Positions 14,019 to 15,228 of a DNA stretch of 15,228 nt are shown here, in pieces. How positions within the stretch are numbered: position 1 is the first letter of the stretch; each line of letters begins with the position of its first letter. The position numbers and the translations under genes are program-made. The stretch comes from Methanoregula sp. (GTDB lineage Archaea; Halobacteriota; Methanomicrobia; Methanomicrobiales; Methanospirillaceae): NCBI GenBank assembly GCA_026394635.1, contig JAPKXV010000275.1, forward strand, positions 1 to 15,228. The letters are read 5' to 3'. A model generated the notes under the pieces. The model was not told the origin of the DNA, searched no databases, and worked only from the letters and a program-made list of their open reading frames with translations.

Positions 14019-15228
14019 ATGGCAGTCCACCCTATCGAGGAGCGGTACGGCACAGCGGAGATGCGCGCTGTCTGGAGCGAGGAGAACCGGTTCTCCTGCA
14101 TCGTTGCCGCCGAGGTTGCGCTCGCGCAGGCTGAAGCAGCACAGGGGATGATCCCGTTACCTGCTGCTGATGCGATCGCACAGAATGCAGGCAAGGCATC
14201 GCTTGCGCGGGCAAAAGAGATTGAATCAGAGATCAGCCACGACATGATGGCAATTGTCAGGGCGATCTCCGAAGTATGCGGGGATGACGGCAGGTGGGTG
14301 CACTTTGGTGCGACTTCCAATGATATCCTTGACACGGCAACCAGTCTCCAGCTCAGGAAGGCGCTTGACCTGATCGATGAAAAGCTCAGGCGGCTCCTTA
14401 AGGTCCTGATCCGGCGTGCGGACGAGACAAAGACGCTTGTTGCTATCGGGAGGACGCACGGGCAGCATGGCGTCCCGACAACATACGGGCTCCGGTTTGC
14501 GATCTGGGCAAGCGAAGTCGGCAGGCATATTGAGCGGCTTGAACAGATGCGCCCCCGGGTTCTTGTCGGGCAGATGACCGGCGCGGTTGGCACGCAGGCA
14601 GCACTTGGTTCAAAGGGTATTGAAGTTCAGGCAGCGATGATGGCACACCTGGGAATGGGGGCAGTGGACGTTTCCAATCAGGTAATCTCCCGGGACCGGT
14701 ACGCGGAATACTTCATGTTCTCTGCCAACGTTGCAACAACGCTTGACAAGATAGGGATTGAACTGCGTTCGCTTCAGCGCACGGAGATCGGGGAGGTTGA
14801 GGAGGCGTTTGGCGCACAGCAGGTGGGCTCTTCAACGATGCCGCACAAGCGCAACCCTATAAAGTCAGAGCAGGTCTGCGGGATTTCCCGCATCATCCGC
14901 TCTGCGGTTGAACCGGCGCTCGCGAATAACACGCTCTGGGACGAGCGCGACCTCACGAACTCCTCGTGCGAGCGGGTGCTCTTCCCCGAAGCCTCGATCC
15001 TCACCGATCACTGTCTCCATCTGATGGCGACTGTGCTTGAAGGGCTTGTGATCAACCGCGCGGCGATCCGTAAAAACCTCGCGCTCCTGCAGGGTATCAA
15101 CATGGCAGAGTCGATCATGATCGAGCTCACCAAAAAGGGAATGAACCGGCAGGACGCCCATGAGCGGGTGCGCCTCGCAAGCATGCTGGCGCTTGCGGAG
15201 AACCGCCCGCTCGCAATGGTGCTTGCCG
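14019..15228 (+). CDS. purB: Adenylosuccinate lyase (3' end beyond window)
   Basis: Catalyses two fumarate-releasing steps of purine synthesis: SAICAR to AICAR, and adenylosuccinate to AMP. The 403 visible residues lack about 45 of the usual C-terminus. Family marks are the start MAVHPIEERYGTAEMRAVWS, TSNDILDTA, the catalytic histidine region GRTHGQHG (H147), and the fumarase/aspartase-superfamily signature SSTMPHKRNP (S271/S272, K277, N279) on the flexible loop. The start matches archaeal PurB proteins and has no ribosome binding site, consistent with a leaderless mRNA. It diverges from the helicase gene, which is functionally unrelated. No internal defects are seen. Confidence 0.96.
   Translation, partial: MAVHPIEERYGTAEMRAVWSEENRFSCIVAAEVALAQAEAAQGMIPLPAADAIAQNAGKASLARAKEIESEISHDMMAIVRAISEVCGDDGRWVHFGATSNDILDTATSLQLRKALDLIDEKLRRLLKVLIRRADETKTLVAIGRTHGQHGVPTTYGLRFAIWASEVGRHIERLEQMRPRVLVGQMTGAVGTQAALGSKGIEVQAAMMAHLGMGAVDVSNQVISRDRYAEYFMFSANVATTLDKIGIELRSLQRTEIGEVEEAFGAQQVGSSTMPHKRNPIKSEQVCGISRIIRSAVEPALANNTLWDERDLTNSSCERVLFPEASILTDHCLHLMATVLEGLVINRAAIRKNLALLQGINMAESIMIELTKKGMNRQDAHERVRLASMLALAENRPLAMVLA

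Overview
The window looks like the chromosome of a methanogenic archaeon, most likely in the order Methanomicrobiales (Methanoregula/Methanosphaerula-like). The evidence is archaeal TATA boxes about 25 nt upstream of starts, T-tract terminators, a ferredoxin:disulfide reductase fused to rubredoxin, a Dps-like thioferritin, archaeal-type CarA/CarB/PurB, and a PAS histidine kinase with the RHDILNQ-type H box common in these methanogens. The assignment rests on protein resemblance recalled without a search.

Layout. Bases 1-1283 (+) carry a Mut7-C/PIN-like RNase with a zinc ribbon and a beta-class carbonic anhydrase. Convergent to these, with a 2-bp gap, is a minus-strand redox operon (2511 down to 1286): glutaredoxin, then a ferredoxin:disulfide reductase with a C-terminal rubredoxin domain (ATGA overlap), then a cysteine-rich thioredoxin-fold protein. 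A structured spacer with two adjacent perfect or near-perfect hairpins and a possible 58-codon ORF separates this operon from a Dps-like/thioferritin gene (minus strand). Together these four genes look like a thiol-redox and oxidative-stress neighbourhood.

From 3631 to 7853 (+) lie carA and carB, overlapping by one base (TAATG), which make carbamoyl phosphate for pyrimidine and arginine synthesis. A roughly 550-bp AT-rich gap follows. It holds T-tracts, three copies of an 11-mer and a probable small gene remnant.

The 13974-8402 minus-strand block is the most unusual part. An XPD/DinG-type FeS helicase is followed by two clearly broken genes: ogt (internal deletion that removes the DNA-binding helices and shifts frame) and mobA (in-frame TAG plus a one-base frameshift). 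An unidentified coding tail lies between them. After a T-tract and a strong TATA box come two paralogous membrane PAS sensors made by tandem duplication. The first stops exactly where a kinase module would begin, and the second is a full histidine kinase whose start overlaps the first gene's stop (ATGA). At the right edge purB (+) runs off the window. It diverges from the helicase across an AT-rich element placed almost symmetrically between two apparently leaderless starts.

No tRNA, rRNA, CRISPR array or insertion sequence was recognised. The best candidates for something new are the kinase-less sensor coupled to its kinase paralogue, the glutaredoxin/FDR/thioredoxin-like relay with its altered CYC motif, and the cluster of decaying genes.
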